A DNA stretch of 64,000 nt from Thermoanaerobaculales bacterium (GCA_035358815.1 DAOPQC010000007.1:116673-180672); one strand, 5' to 3'; shown: positions 52,210 through 62,290, counted from the first letter of the stretch. Translations and numbers: made by a program. The notes: generated by a model not told the origin, from the sequence alone.

Positions 52210-53430
52210 ATGAGACCTGCTGCCATTCACGTGGTCGGGATCGCTGCCCTGCTGCTCGTTTGCGGACCGTGGACGGCGGTAGCCCAGGAGGAGGAAGGAG
52301 GCGGCCGCGGCCTCGAGGACATCCTGAAGGACGTCGTCCGGGACGTGGTCGAGGAGCAGGGCTCCTCGGAGCTCGGTCGCATCGCCAAGGTGTCGGTCAC
52401 GCACCGGGCGCCGTCGCTCGTCGAGCTCAATGTCGACCTCGAGGGGATCAGCGAGCCGGACCAGGTCGCGCTCACCGCCGAGGTCTTCGACCAGGAGTAC
52501 CGCGCCATCGCGGGGTTCGACTCCGGCCACGGGCTGTTGCCCGACGGCGACGGCACGGTGCTGCTGACCGTGAGCTACAGCGGGACGGAAGCCGCGCGCT
52601 CGGTGGGCGTGAAGGTGGCCCTGGTGGCTGCCGGAACCGACCGCGTGGTCAGCCGGCGCAAGGTGCCACTGCCCTGGGAGTGGACCGGTGGCGAGGCGGG
52701 GAGCGGAACGGCAGGAGGCGCGACGGCCCTCGCGGCGAGGGGGTCTGGCGAACCCGCGCGTGAGCCGGCCGTGGTGTCGATCGAACCGAGCCGGGTCGCC
52801 GACACGCCCGCGATGGAGAGCCTGACGATCGCGGGGGCCCGGGTGGCTCAGCGTCCGGCGCCAGTCGAGAAGCCCCCAGCGGGCGGGGGGACGACGACCG
52901 GGCCGGCCGTCCTCGGCACCGCGGTCAGGTTCCAGGCACCCACTGTCGACCTGTACGGCGCCGCCGCGAAGGCGGCGTGGACCTCGGACAAGGGGCGCCT
53001 GCCGTTCAATGGCGAGACCGGGGACAGTCGAGGCTATGTGCGTGCTCTCGGTGAGGCCAAGCTCAACGACGGGCAGGTCCACCAGAAGGTGCTACAGACC
53101 CACCCGGCGTTCCAGGACAACGGCTACGTCGCCGGGGCGTTCTCGCTCGGGCTTCCGAAGGGCGCCACCGTGTTCGAGGCTGGTGCCGGGTTCCTGCCCA
53201 ATGTCTCCAAATCGGACGGAGTGAAAGCCACGGTGCGGATCGGCACGAGCGCAGCCACCAGCGTCACGGTGGTCAGCCGGACCGTTCGCCCGAGCGACGG
53301 CGTGGTGAAGATCAGGGGCAACCTGCCGACCGAGCTGCAGGGGAAAGACGTGATCCTGACGTTGCACGTGCAGGCCGGGCCGACGTCGACGCAGGACTGG
53401 TTCGCGTGGTCGGAGCCGACGATCAGGTGA
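52210..53430 (+). CDS. Exported protein of unknown function, first gene of the paralog operon
   Basis: 406 residues from ATG 52210 with GAGGGAG upstream. A signal peptide ends near VAQEEE (residues 1-25). The next part has GRGLEDILKDVVRDVVEEQG, then a beta-rich stretch (VSVTHRAPSLVELNVDLEGI ... YRAIAGFDSG). A low-complexity Ala/Gly/Pro linker occupies about 155-235. A C-terminal beta domain includes DNGYVAGAFSLGLPKGATVF and ends WFAWSEPTIR. I do not recognise a family. It is separated from the next gene by one base, so the two are co-transcribed. Confidence 0.75.
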   Translation: MRPAAIHVVGIAALLLVCGPWTAVAQEEEGGGRGLEDILKDVVRDVVEEQGSSELGRIAKVSVTHRAPSLVELNVDLEGISEPDQVALTAEVFDQEYRAIAGFDSGHGLLPDGDGTVLLTVSYSGTEAARSVGVKVALVAAGTDRVVSRRKVPLPWEWTGGEAGSGTAGGATALAARGSGEPAREPAVVSIEPSRVADTPAMESLTIAGARVAQRPAPVEKPPAGGGTTTGPAVLGTAVRFQAPTVDLYGAAAKAAWTSDKGRLPFNGETGDSRGYVRALGEAKLNDGQVHQKVLQTHPAFQDNGYVAGAFSLGLPKGATVFEAGAGFLPNVSKSDGVKATVRIGTSAATSVTVVSRTVRPSDGVVKIRGNLPTELQGKDVILTLHVQAGPTSTQDWFAWSEPTIR

Positions 53431-53431
53431 C

Positions 53432-54145
53432 ATGACCGCAGCATTCTTGATCGTGGCGATGGCGCAGGCTTCGGCCGCAGCGCCGGTCGCCTCCTCGGTC
53501 AGCCCGGATGTGCTGGCTCCGTACCGGCCGGCGCAGCTCACCATTCAAGGGGCGGGCTTCGACGACGGCTGCCGGGTGCTCATCGGACCTCCCGGCAAGC
53601 TGATCCCGGTGCGCAGCGAGGCGGTCAGCGACTCCGAGATCGTCGTCAACCTGCCGGCCGGGTACGGCCCGACCCCCCAGCGACGGCAGCTGATCGTGGA
53701 CTGTGCTGGGGGAGCGCGGAGCGAGCCGCTGTGGCTGACGATCGCAGCCGGCGGCGACGTGCGACCAGCCGAGGCCGACGACGGGCACGCTGCTCCCGGC
53801 ACCGATCCCGCCCCCGGTGACGTGACGGGTGAGCCTCCACGCGTCCTCCGGCTCGATCCGGGGGCGATCGCGGCGGGCGAGCCGTTCACCCTGACGGTGG
53901 TCGGCGAGGCGTTCCAGGAGGGCGCGGCTGTTCAGGTTCTCGCGAACGCCAACGCGGGGACGTCCCGCCAGCCGGAGTACCGATCGATCGCCTTCCCGAC
54001 CGAGCTCGCCTCCGACACGGTCCTGATCGTGGACTTCGATCGCGGCCTCGCGCCGTCGCCGCGGCTCCGCGAGATCGTGGTTGTGAACCCGGACGGCGGG
54101 CGGAGCCCGCCCATGTACCTCGAGGTCACGAGGAGAATGCCATGA
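53432..54145 (+). CDS. Exported protein with two IPT/TIG-like domains
   Basis: 237 residues from ATG 53432, one base after the previous stop. A short signal-like N-terminus (MTAAFLIVAMAQASAAAP) precedes two Ig-like IPT/TIG domains. The first has SSVSPDVLAPYRPAQLTIQG and AGFDDGCRVLIG; the second has LRLDPGAIAAGEPFTLTVVG and EAFQEGAAVQV. Both end with a strand like REIVVVNPDGGRS. Such domains bind proteins or carbohydrates at the surface. The stop overlaps the next start by four bases. Confidence 0.75.
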   Translation: MTAAFLIVAMAQASAAAPVASSVSPDVLAPYRPAQLTIQGAGFDDGCRVLIGPPGKLIPVRSEAVSDSEIVVNLPAGYGPTPQRRQLIVDCAGGARSEPLWLTIAAGGDVRPAEADDGHAAPGTDPAPGDVTGEPPRVLRLDPGAIAAGEPFTLTVVGEAFQEGAAVQVLANANAGTSRQPEYRSIAFPTELASDTVLIVDFDRGLAPSPRLREIVVVNPDGGRSPPMYLEVTRRMP

Positions 54146-55584
54146 AACGACGTGCCGTCATCGTCCTGCTGATTGCCTTCATCGCCCTACCTGCGGTCGC
54201 CCAGGACGTCAAGATGCTGAAGCTGCGCGCGAGCTTCATCTCGATGGGCCAGGCGACGCAGCAGCAGCGCGATCAGGCGGTGTCGCGTGGAGGGCAGGGC
54301 CCAGGCGCAGTCGCCCTCCCGCTTGCCGATCTCGTCGACATCAAGCAGCTGAGCCGCTTCGAGGGGGTCGGGTACGGCGACCTGTGCCGCCTGAGCACCA
54401 ACGTCTACCCGGACGTCAACTCGGACTCGGGCATCTACTACTACTACCCCGCGCGCTGGTACCTCCACTTCGAGCCGGAAGAGGGGGGCTATCACCTGCG
54501 CATCGAGTACAAGGCCAGCTCGACCGGCACCAACAGCGTCCTCCTGACGGCCCAGCTGACGCCCGGGTACGACCAGCAGGATCTGGCCGTTCTGCAGGCG
54601 ATGCTCGAGGAGCATCTCCGCAGCCAGGGCAATCAGCGGGTCCAGCCGCGGCTGCTGCCGCTGCCGGCGACCCCGCAGGCGGAGTTCCGGCTCGCGAGCT
54701 GGGACATCGAGGAGGTGACGGTCAACGCCATCGAGCCGGACACCAACACGATCCACCTGTCGATCTCGGCGGATGTCCCGACCAAGGAGCTGGTGACATC
54801 GACCTTGCTCCACGAGGGGCTGCCCGGCTCCGTGACGCTGGTCCCGGACGTCTGGAGCGACCTGCAGACGCTGACCTCGCCGGTCGAGGGCTATGCCGAG
54901 ATCCGCCTAGGGGACATCACTGGGGGACCGACCGTGAGGTGGCCGCGGTCGACCCCCGGCGGCCAGGCCGAGGTCGTCAACGGCTGGCCGTTCGACATGC
55001 GGCTGTCCTACCTCGTGTACCTGCTGAGAGACCGCGACGGAGGCCTCCGCCTGCGTGGCTGGGACCTCGGAGATCGGGTGCTGGCTCCGGGAGACACCGC
55101 GAAGATCCCGGCCTCGGCCCTCAACATGGAGTTCAGGTCCGAGGCCGCGGTCGACGCCCGGTTCGTGGCCTCGCTGGTCCGCGACGAGGAGCTCGGGCGC
55201 AGCGTGATCGACTCGTGCACCGGTGGGGTCGGGGCGCTGCCCGTCGAGAACCTGGTCATCGACATCATGCAGCCCGAGGCACTGTTCGACCAGTACGCGA
55301 TCTACCGGGTCGCGGTCGAGGTGAGGTCGGCTCATTTCGACCCCGAGGGCAGGGAGGTCATCACCCGGAGCTACGTGCTCGACGGCGCCGAGAACCCGCT
55401 CACCACCGATCCCCTGTACCTGTGGGAGGAGCCATCCGGCGGTGACCTCTACCAGTACCGGGTCGGCGTGGTGACCAACGACGGCGTCACTCACGCGGAC
55501 GAGGACTGGCGGCGGCCGGGGAGCTTCCTGCCGTACACGATCAACATCGGCAGCGACGTGGTCGAGGCCGTGCTGGCCGAATGA
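54142..55584 (+). CDS. Exported protein of unknown function, possible distant member of the YYLP paralog family
   Basis: 480 residues from ATG 54142. A signal peptide ends at AVAQD (residue 21). Residues about 90-160 read IYYYYPARWYLHFEPEEGGY followed by HLRIEYKAS and a helix DLAVLQAMLEEHLRSQG. This mirrors, weakly, the YYLP-PQF-GG-L-helix order of the four paralogs downstream. The C-terminus is beta-rich and includes LVYLLRDRDGGLRLRGWDLG. No catalytic motif is visible. It is coupled to both neighbours by ATGA overlaps. Confidence 0.7.
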   Translation: MKRRAVIVLLIAFIALPAVAQDVKMLKLRASFISMGQATQQQRDQAVSRGGQGPGAVALPLADLVDIKQLSRFEGVGYGDLCRLSTNVYPDVNSDSGIYYYYPARWYLHFEPEEGGYHLRIEYKASSTGTNSVLLTAQLTPGYDQQDLAVLQAMLEEHLRSQGNQRVQPRLLPLPATPQAEFRLASWDIEEVTVNAIEPDTNTIHLSISADVPTKELVTSTLLHEGLPGSVTLVPDVWSDLQTLTSPVEGYAEIRLGDITGGPTVRWPRSTPGGQAEVVNGWPFDMRLSYLVYLLRDRDGGLRLRGWDLGDRVLAPGDTAKIPASALNMEFRSEAAVDARFVASLVRDEELGRSVIDSCTGGVGALPVENLVIDIMQPEALFDQYAIYRVAVEVRSAHFDPEGREVITRSYVLDGAENPLTTDPLYLWEEPSGGDLYQYRVGVVTNDGVTHADEDWRRPGSFLPYTINIGSDVVEAVLAE

Positions 55585-56627
55585 GAGCCTGCTGCGCATT
55601 GCTCGCCCTGCTGATCGCCGTCTCGGCCCCGGCCGCGGCGTGGCCGGTGCTGTCGGAGGGCCGCGAAACCGCAGCCGGGTGGTGCTACCCGGATCACGAG
55701 GAGCGGCAGGTGTGGTGGCTGCCGCCGGAGACGGCGACGCTCAAGGATGACGGCGGCCGCCCGGACGTTCACCTGACGATCTTCAGCTACCTGGGTGTCC
55801 GTGAGACTGGCGACCTCGGCACCGCCAGGGCAGGCGCCGTGCTGCAGTTCACGCTGGAGTTTCCGAGCGCCGGTGCACGGCTGGCCGAGGCGCAGAGGTG
55901 GCTGGGCCCGCAGGCGAAGATCCGCCCCCTCGTCCCGGAGCAGATCGACGCGGAGGTCGTGTTCGCCGGCGTCAACTCGGTCCGGCCGGCGACTTTGGCC
56001 GAGGACGACGAGACCGGTCCTGGCGCGTGGACCGAGCGCCGGTTTGCGATGCGGCTGACGCCGGAGGAGACGGCGGTGGTCGCCGACGCGTGGGAGCACG
56101 GCTCGGTGATCCTGTCCGTGAACCTGGCGGCCTCGGCGACGGTCCTGGCCGCCCGTCCGGCGCGTGGCGCCGACCCCGAGCCCGATCTGGGGGCGGTGCT
56201 CACCGACTCGGTGCCGATCGCGATCGATTCGAATGCCGACCCCGACGCGGTCACGGTGCTCGAGCTCGACGCGACGATGCCGGCGGCCTACACGTCGCTC
56301 GAGCTCGGGTGCGCCGAGCTGGGTGCTTCCGGCGGCCCATCCGACCTGGCTCGGGTCATCGCAGTTGTCGAGGCCGAGGCCATGAACGGCGACCTCATCG
56401 ACCAGGAGGTGCGGTTCTCGGACGGGTCGCCGCCGACCGAGGTCGCAAAGTTCGACCGCGCGGTGCGGCTCGACCACGGCTACCGGCTGCGGGTCGCCCG
56501 GGTCTACGCGACTGGCGTGGTCGAGGAGCAGCCCGCGCGCCGGGTCGAGGTGTGGCAGGGGTTCGTCGACATCTGCAGCGTCGCCGCCGGCACCGATGCC
56601 GGCCTCGACCCGCGGCTGCTGTACTAG
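55581..56627 (+). CDS. Exported protein, shortened divergent member of the YYLP paralog family
   Basis: 348 residues from ATG 55581. A signal peptide covers about 1-20. QVWWLPPETATLKDDGGRP, followed by a beta strand, corresponds to the WYYLPxxP...GxPQF block. GAVLQFTLEFPSAGARLAEA corresponds to GGxLHFL plus the following helix. FAMRLTPEETAVVADAWEHG followed by a VILSVN strand corresponds to VAV.LTPEGATFLERSL...PDIS. The second half of the family is missing or replaced by a shorter beta-rich region. Function is unknown. It is coupled to the previous gene. Confidence 0.7.
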   Translation: MRACCALLALLIAVSAPAAAWPVLSEGRETAAGWCYPDHEERQVWWLPPETATLKDDGGRPDVHLTIFSYLGVRETGDLGTARAGAVLQFTLEFPSAGARLAEAQRWLGPQAKIRPLVPEQIDAEVVFAGVNSVRPATLAEDDETGPGAWTERRFAMRLTPEETAVVADAWEHGSVILSVNLAASATVLAARPARGADPEPDLGAVLTDSVPIAIDSNADPDAVTVLELDATMPAAYTSLELGCAELGASGGPSDLARVIAVVEAEAMNGDLIDQEVRFSDGSPPTEVAKFDRAVRLDHGYRLRVARVYATGVVEEQPARRVEVWQGFVDICSVAAGTDAGLDPRLLY

Positions 56628-56644
56628 GGGTATGGGAGGACGAG

Positions 56645-58453
56645 ATGACGCACCGCATCGTGCTGTCGGCCGTTCTGATGACGGCGCTCTTGAGCGCCGC
56701 ACCGGTTGACGCCCTGGTCTGGTACGACGTCGGGCGGCTGACGATCGACGGCGTTGAGCTCTTCCAGGACGCCGACCAGCCGAGTGACTACTACTACCTG
56801 CCGCCGGCTCCGACCCTGGCGCTGAACGCAGACGGCAGCCCGCAGCTGCTGTGCCTGAAGTACATCGACCCCGAGGGCAAGGCCTCCGGCGGCCTGCTGC
56901 ACCTGCTGGCGTCGCTCGAGCTGCCGGCGGAGCGGGTGGCCGAGCTCGAGGAGCTGCTCAAGGAGAGGCGGCCGGGGGCGCATATTGTCGGAGCGCTCAG
57001 CCTGGTCGAAGCGAGGGCCGAGGAAGGGACGCCGGCGCCGGCCTCGTTCCAGGTCGTCTCCGCCGTGCTGTCGGACTCGGCCGAGGGCGGCTTCACCCGC
57101 TCGCTGATCACCTCCGGGCACGCGCCGCTCACCGCGGGCAGCCGGGCGGCCGTGGCGGCGAGCCTGGACGCCCGGGGAGCGACCCTGCTCTTCGACTCCC
57201 TGAACGGCCTCACCTCGGATGTGTCGGTGAGCATCGGCGCCGAGTACGAGGCGAAGGTCCGCGGTTACAACGCCACCGTGTCGGCGGAGGTGGCTACGAT
57301 CTACGAGCACATGTCGGCGGTGCTCAACAGGCAGGAGGGCTACGAGAAGCGCGAGCTGCGCCAGGTCGTCGACGAGCTGTACCACGACAATGTCATCCAG
57401 ATCGAGGTCTTCGACCGGACCAAGAGCCTCGGGCTGGAAGCGTCGACGGTGGAGGGCATCCTCAGCCTGGTCACCGACAAGATCGTCACCCTGATGTTCG
57501 ACCACCAGACCGGGCTCGCCAAGATGCCGGAGCGCGAGGTGGCGGTGGAGAAGGGCCAGATCAAGGGCCGCCAGTCGCGGGGTGCCTTCGTCAAGTGGTT
57601 TGCCGGGACGGGCGACCAGCCGTACTACACCGACGACCAGTTCGTGATGAAGAGCCGTCAGGACATCCGCCGCACCACGTTCTCCCTGAACCTGGCGTAC
57701 GACACGACGGTGCGGATGCCGGTCTACCTCTCCGGCAACATGGGCGGGCTCTACGCGGCGCACCGGAACAACCCGGACATCTTCCGGGTGGTCAACCTGG
57801 GCGACCCGTCGTTCCAGGTGCGCGAGGTCCGCTTCGTGCTCGACGGCGACTGGGCGGCCGCGTTCGAAGGGCTGGTCAACTGGGTGTCGGTGCAGCTCGT
57901 CAAGGAGTACGAGGGCGATCAGCCGGCAGTCGATGCCCAGGCACAGCTGACCGCCAAGGACGTCGGCGAGGGGCAGCTCGACCGGGTGCTGACGTACCCC
58001 CGCCTCGGGGTCAGCGGGCCGGAGTGGTTGGGCTACCGCTACCGCGTCAACTGGAGCCTGCTGCGCAAGGGGACCATCAGTCAGCCGGCCGCCGAGGGGT
58101 GGCTGACCTCGTCGGAGCCGGTCGTCACCCTCAGGCCGCCGCTCGCGATGACGCAGGCCGAGCTCGAGGTCGACCGCGACGCCATGATCGACCGCGGGGT
58201 GCGGGTCGGCGTGGTCGAGGTGCGTTCGAGGGTGGCCGGTGCGGCCGAGCCCCAGCGCGCAGCGGTGCTGCGGGTGACCGACTCGGAGTCGGTGGTGACC
58301 CTGAACGCGATCCACGACCCCGGCACCGAGCCGGAGGCGCGCGTGACCTGGATCGCCGCCACCGGCGGCGGCCGCCAGGAAGGGGAGTGGCTCGGCATGG
58401 CCGCCGGCTACCAGTGGGTCGAGGTGCCGGACCTGACCGGGGGCCTGCAGTGA
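56645..58453 (+). CDS. Exported YYLP-family paralog A
   Basis: 602 residues from ATG 56645 with GGGAGG upstream. Signal peptide about 1-23. Family blocks in order: DYYYLPPAPTLALNADGSPQ (about 48-67), GGLLHLLASLELP, FQVVSAVLSDSAEGGFTRSL, HAPLTAGSRAAVAASLDARG, the Tyr-Asn/helical core through VIQIEVFDR and LVTDKIVTLMFD, VYLSGNMGGLY, then the second-half block NLGDPSFQVREVRFVLDGDW and GYRYRVNWSLLRKG. The mixture of beta strands and one amphipathic helical hairpin is shared by paralogs B, C and D. I know no function. Its stop overlaps the start of B (GTGA). Confidence 0.75.
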   Translation: MTHRIVLSAVLMTALLSAAPVDALVWYDVGRLTIDGVELFQDADQPSDYYYLPPAPTLALNADGSPQLLCLKYIDPEGKASGGLLHLLASLELPAERVAELEELLKERRPGAHIVGALSLVEARAEEGTPAPASFQVVSAVLSDSAEGGFTRSLITSGHAPLTAGSRAAVAASLDARGATLLFDSLNGLTSDVSVSIGAEYEAKVRGYNATVSAEVATIYEHMSAVLNRQEGYEKRELRQVVDELYHDNVIQIEVFDRTKSLGLEASTVEGILSLVTDKIVTLMFDHQTGLAKMPEREVAVEKGQIKGRQSRGAFVKWFAGTGDQPYYTDDQFVMKSRQDIRRTTFSLNLAYDTTVRMPVYLSGNMGGLYAAHRNNPDIFRVVNLGDPSFQVREVRFVLDGDWAAAFEGLVNWVSVQLVKEYEGDQPAVDAQAQLTAKDVGEGQLDRVLTYPRLGVSGPEWLGYRYRVNWSLLRKGTISQPAAEGWLTSSEPVVTLRPPLAMTQAELEVDRDAMIDRGVRVGVVEVRSRVAGAAEPQRAAVLRVTDSESVVTLNAIHDPGTEPEARVTWIAATGGGRQEGEWLGMAAGYQWVEVPDLTGGLQ

Positions 58454-60165
58454 ACCACCAGTGGCGCTGGTTGCTCTTCGTCGTGCTGGTGGCTGCCCCG
58501 GCCGCGGCGCAGGAGGTGCTGCTCGATCGCTCGCTGTCGGTGGCCGGCGTGACGCTCTTCGGCTCGCGGACCGATCCCCGGGGCTGGTACTACCTTCCCG
58601 ACGAGCCGCGGATCGCGACCGGCGAGCAGGGCCTGCCCGAGTTCTCGCTCGTCAAGTACGCGCTGCCGGCCGAGGCCACCGGCGGCGGCGCGCGCGGGAT
58701 CACCTCCGCCCAGGGCGGCGGCGTCCTCCATTTCCTCGCCACCTACGGCGTGACCGAAGCGCGGCTGGCCCGCGCCGAGGCGGCGCTCGCTGCCCTCGAT
58801 GATCACAGGGAGGACCGGATCCTAGGGCCGATCCAGTACCGCTCCGGCTCGTTCGCGCTGGTGTCCTCGGTGGCGGCGACTGATGGCGGCATGGCGCGGC
58901 GGGTCACCGGCGCCGGCCGCGCGCCGCTGCTCGAGGGCGGCAAGGTGGCGGTGTCGGTCGGGCTGACGCCCGAAGGCGCGACCTTCCTCGAGCGCTCGCT
59001 GGAGATGGAGAACCCGGACATCTCCCTGGCCTTCTCGATGGAGATCGAGGGCTACAGATCGCCGTATGAGGCCGATCTGGTGGTTGACTGGGACCGGGTG
59101 TGGGCGCATCAGGAGCTGGAGGCGCGGGCCAAGATCGTGTACGTCGGCGTCGAGGTCGACATGCTGATCGACGAGATGGTCACCAACGGCGCCATCCGGG
59201 TCGAGGTCAAGGGCGAGAGCTCCTCGATGGAGGCGCTGCTGGACTCGGCCTACGCCAAGGTCACCGAGATGATGTTCGACCCGGCGCCGCCCGCCCGGGC
59301 GGAGCAGGGCGACGCCGGCGATCTCGGCAACGTCGTCGGCCAGCTGCTGGGGAGCGTGCGCCGGTCGACCGTCGACCTGTTCGCCGGCTACCAGCTGACC
59401 CGCGTCAAGCGCAGCGGCACCGCGCGGATCAGCCTGCGCCAGCAGCGCGCCGAGCCGCTGTTCGTGCTGCTCACGGGCAATGTCGGAGCGCTGGCGCGCG
59501 AGTGGCGTGACGACCCGCGGTTCTTCCGATCGATTAACCTCGAGGACCCCACGTTTCGGACCCGCGAGGTGACCTTCTCGTTCGACGGCGACGCCGTCGA
59601 CTTCGCGAAGGTGGTCAACCACCTCGTCGTCCAGCTGCGCAAGCGGCACGGCGACGGCTCGGAGACGACTCGAGAGGCGGTTCTCGACCCCACCACCATG
59701 GCCGGCGCCGGCAATCGGATCGTGTTCGCATACAACTGGTCGGGCGAGCCGAGCCAGCAGGAGTGGCTCGGCTTTGAGTGGCGCGGGGTGTGGAGCTTCC
59801 GCGGCGGACGCTCGCACGACACCGGCTGGCAGGCCGCCGACGCGTTCGCGGTCGCGCTGAGGCCGCCGTACGAAGTCCGCACCGTCGCCTTCGACGGCGC
59901 GCCGGAGACGCTGGAGAGCGCCGGGGTGCGCTCGGTGCTGGCCCGCATCGAATGGGACTTCCTGGGCGAGGCGAAGAGCGAGCTCGTGACCCTGCGGCGG
60001 GGCCACTGGAGCGACGAGCTCGAGCTGGTGCTGGCGGCCGACAACCCCACCTACTCGGTGTCCCTGCAGTGGCACCTGCAGGACGGCTCGCAGCCGACCC
60101 GTGGACCGTGGGTCGAGGAGTCTGGGGTTGTCTACATCGACGAGCTTCCGGAGACAAGGCAGTGA
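58450..60165 (+). CDS. Exported YYLP-family paralog B
   Basis: 571 residues from a GTG at 58450, inside the stop of A. Signal peptide VNHQWRWLLFVVLVAAPAAA. Blocks: GWYYLPDEPRIATGEQGLPE, QGGGVLHFLATYGV, GSFALVSSVAATDGGMARRV, APLLEGGKVAVSVGLTPEGA, NPDISLAFSMEIEGY, the core VVDWDRVWAHQELEARAKIV with NGAIRVEVKG and VTEMMFD, LTGNVGALAREWRDDPRFFR, NLEDPTFRTREVTFSFDGDA and a late FEWRGVWSFRGG. Of the complete members this one best shows the shared pattern. Role unknown. Confidence 0.75.
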   Translation: MNHQWRWLLFVVLVAAPAAAQEVLLDRSLSVAGVTLFGSRTDPRGWYYLPDEPRIATGEQGLPEFSLVKYALPAEATGGGARGITSAQGGGVLHFLATYGVTEARLARAEAALAALDDHREDRILGPIQYRSGSFALVSSVAATDGGMARRVTGAGRAPLLEGGKVAVSVGLTPEGATFLERSLEMENPDISLAFSMEIEGYRSPYEADLVVDWDRVWAHQELEARAKIVYVGVEVDMLIDEMVTNGAIRVEVKGESSSMEALLDSAYAKVTEMMFDPAPPARAEQGDAGDLGNVVGQLLGSVRRSTVDLFAGYQLTRVKRSGTARISLRQQRAEPLFVLLTGNVGALAREWRDDPRFFRSINLEDPTFRTREVTFSFDGDAVDFAKVVNHLVVQLRKRHGDGSETTREAVLDPTTMAGAGNRIVFAYNWSGEPSQQEWLGFEWRGVWSFRGGRSHDTGWQAADAFAVALRPPYEVRTVAFDGAPETLESAGVRSVLARIEWDFLGEAKSELVTLRRGHWSDELELVLAADNPTYSVSLQWHLQDGSQPTRGPWVEESGVVYIDELPETRQ

Positions 60166-60193
60166 CCGGGCGCCCGGTCAGGGGAGGACTGAA

Positions 60194-62278
60194 ATGAAGA
60201 ACGGAACTCGACGCGGCATCGTCATCGCGGCGTTCCTGGCGGCTTTCTCCGTCTGCGGCGTGGCCGGGGCCAAGCTCATCTACGAGGAGCTTGTCACGAT
60301 CACGCTGGACGACGGCACTCCGGTCGTTCTCGTGATGGATGACTTCGGGGTCCAGAGGCCGGAGCAGTCCGCTGGTGCGTCCGCGGTCAAGCAGGCCAAG
60401 TTTGACTACCTCGACCGGGTCCGCAAGGCCAAGGGCGTGGCGCCGGCGCCGCCGGTCACGGTCGTCCACGCCGCCCCAGCATCGACGGTCCAGCAGCAGC
60501 GCTATGCGCTGGCGGAGAAGCGGCTCGGCATCGGCAAGGACCTCGCGGTGATGCGCGACCACTCCAAGGGCAAGATGCTGTGGGCGGGCACGGCCGGCTC
60601 CGAGAAGCACTACTACTACCTGCCGCCGCCGCCGCGGGTGGCGCGGGACGCCGAGGGCCGGCCGCAGTTCCTGTTCATGAAGTTCACCTCGGACCGGACC
60701 GCCGAGCAGGGCGGCGTCACCGGCGGCATCCTGCACTTCCTGTGCGAGTACGGGCTGACGCCCGAGCAGGAGCGGGAGCTCGGCCAGAAGCTGGCCGCAA
60801 AGGTCAAGGGCGCCAAGGTCATGGGCGCCGTGCGCATGGAGCAGGGATCGGGCGACGCCACCTTCCAGATCCACTCGGGAACCATGTCCGAGGGCGGCTT
60901 CGCGGAGAAGGTCGTGGGCTCGGGCAAGGCGCCCCTGCTGCCGGGGCAGAAGGTGGCGGCGGCGGCGCGCCTCGACGCGGTGGGCGCGGTGCTCATCGAG
61001 GAGTCGCTCAAGCGACCGACCTCCGACATCTCGGTGGAGTTCGATCTCGCCTACACCTCCTTCCTGCCGGCATTCGACGGCACCATCACCTTCGACTGGC
61101 AGATGTTCCAGGCCCACGTCGACGAGTGGATGCAGGGCTACCAGCACACCGCAACCAGGAAGGGCTGGAACTGGGCCAAGGCGCGCTACGACTACGAGCA
61201 CGTCTATACCTCGGAGGAGCTGCGCGAGCTCTACGACTTCATGTGCGAGCACGAGGCGATCCGGGTCGAGTGGACGGAGAGCATCGTCGACGAACGGCTC
61301 GAGGCGATCCGCGAGGCATTCTTCCGGTTCATGGAGACGTCGTTCTTCGAGCGCCAGCCGTTGGAGATGCCCGAGGACGACGAGGAGTCCGACGAGCAGA
61401 TGACCTCACCCGAGGAGCGAGGCAATCGCTCCCGGTTCGACCGGTTCGTGGCCAAGGGCGAGGAGGCGATGACCAACAAGACGATCAGCATGCGGGTCAC
61501 CCTGCCGGTCAAGGTCGAGCTCGCGCTGTTCGGCAACATCTCAGGGGCGTGGTACCGGGAAGCGCGGCAGGAGTACCCGGAGCTGTTCGCCGAGGTGAAC
61601 GTCGACGACCCATTCTTCGAGCAGCGCCGGGTGGCCTTCACGCTCGACCTCGACGCGGTCGAGATCTTCGATCAGGCGATCAACTTCGTCACCGTCGAGG
61701 TCCGCAAGCAGCGGGGCGCGGGCCGCGACTTCCACACCTCGTTCACCCTCACCAAGGATGAGATCGCGGCCAACGGCACGTCGCGGACGATCACCTACGC
61801 CAAGATGCGCGACGACTCGCCGGAGGTCTTCGACTACCTCGTCCGGTGGAGCCTGCGCGGCGGCGTCGAGTGGCCTGCCAATCCCACTTGGACGCGCGGC
61901 GAGTGGGAGGGGGTGACGCTGGCCCCGCCGGTGCTGCCGCTCAACGTGGAGGTCGAGGCCGACCTGGCGGAGCTCGAGGAGCTGGGGATCACCAGGGCCA
62001 CGGTCGAGTTGCGCTACCGGCAGTTCGGCAAGGACGTCACCGACAGCCGAGCGCTGGCGCTGTCGCCGGCCAAGGGGGAGCCGCTTGCCGCGATGATGAT
62101 CTTCCGTGACCGCAACGACACCGGCTGGCAGTACCGGACCAACTTCTACCACAAGCGGCTCGGCCGCCAGCAGGGAGGCTGGCAGCGCGGCGGCGAGGAC
62201 GGCTACGTGTACTGCACGGTCCCGGAGACCCTGCGCCTCGAGGCCGCGGTTGCCGACGCCATACCTGCCGTGCCCTGA
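60194..62278 (+). CDS. Exported YYLP-family paralog C with extra helical insert
   Basis: 694 residues from ATG 60194 with GGGGAGG upstream. Signal peptide about 1-26. An extra N-terminal region (to about 130) precedes KHYYYLPPPPRVARDAEGRP, GGILHFLCEYGLTPEQEREL, GGFAEKVVGSGKAPLLPGQK, TSDISVEFDLAYTS and ITFDWQMFQAHVDEW. The helical core is longer than in A and B: it has a Trp/Tyr-rich segment near 325-345 and an acidic linker PEDDEESDEQ near 395. VELALFGNISGAWYREARQE and NVDDPFFEQRRVAFTLDLDA follow, then YLVRWSLRGG. Function unknown. The next paralog begins 12 bases on. Confidence 0.75.
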   Translation: MKNGTRRGIVIAAFLAAFSVCGVAGAKLIYEELVTITLDDGTPVVLVMDDFGVQRPEQSAGASAVKQAKFDYLDRVRKAKGVAPAPPVTVVHAAPASTVQQQRYALAEKRLGIGKDLAVMRDHSKGKMLWAGTAGSEKHYYYLPPPPRVARDAEGRPQFLFMKFTSDRTAEQGGVTGGILHFLCEYGLTPEQERELGQKLAAKVKGAKVMGAVRMEQGSGDATFQIHSGTMSEGGFAEKVVGSGKAPLLPGQKVAAAARLDAVGAVLIEESLKRPTSDISVEFDLAYTSFLPAFDGTITFDWQMFQAHVDEWMQGYQHTATRKGWNWAKARYDYEHVYTSEELRELYDFMCEHEAIRVEWTESIVDERLEAIREAFFRFMETSFFERQPLEMPEDDEESDEQMTSPEERGNRSRFDRFVAKGEEAMTNKTISMRVTLPVKVELALFGNISGAWYREARQEYPELFAEVNVDDPFFEQRRVAFTLDLDAVEIFDQAINFVTVEVRKQRGAGRDFHTSFTLTKDEIAANGTSRTITYAKMRDDSPEVFDYLVRWSLRGGVEWPANPTWTRGEWEGVTLAPPVLPLNVEVEADLAELEELGITRATVELRYRQFGKDVTDSRALALSPAKGEPLAAMMIFRDRNDTGWQYRTNFYHKRLGRQQGGWQRGGEDGYVYCTVPETLRLEAAVADAIPAVP

Positions 62279-62290
62279 TCGGAGGCCGAC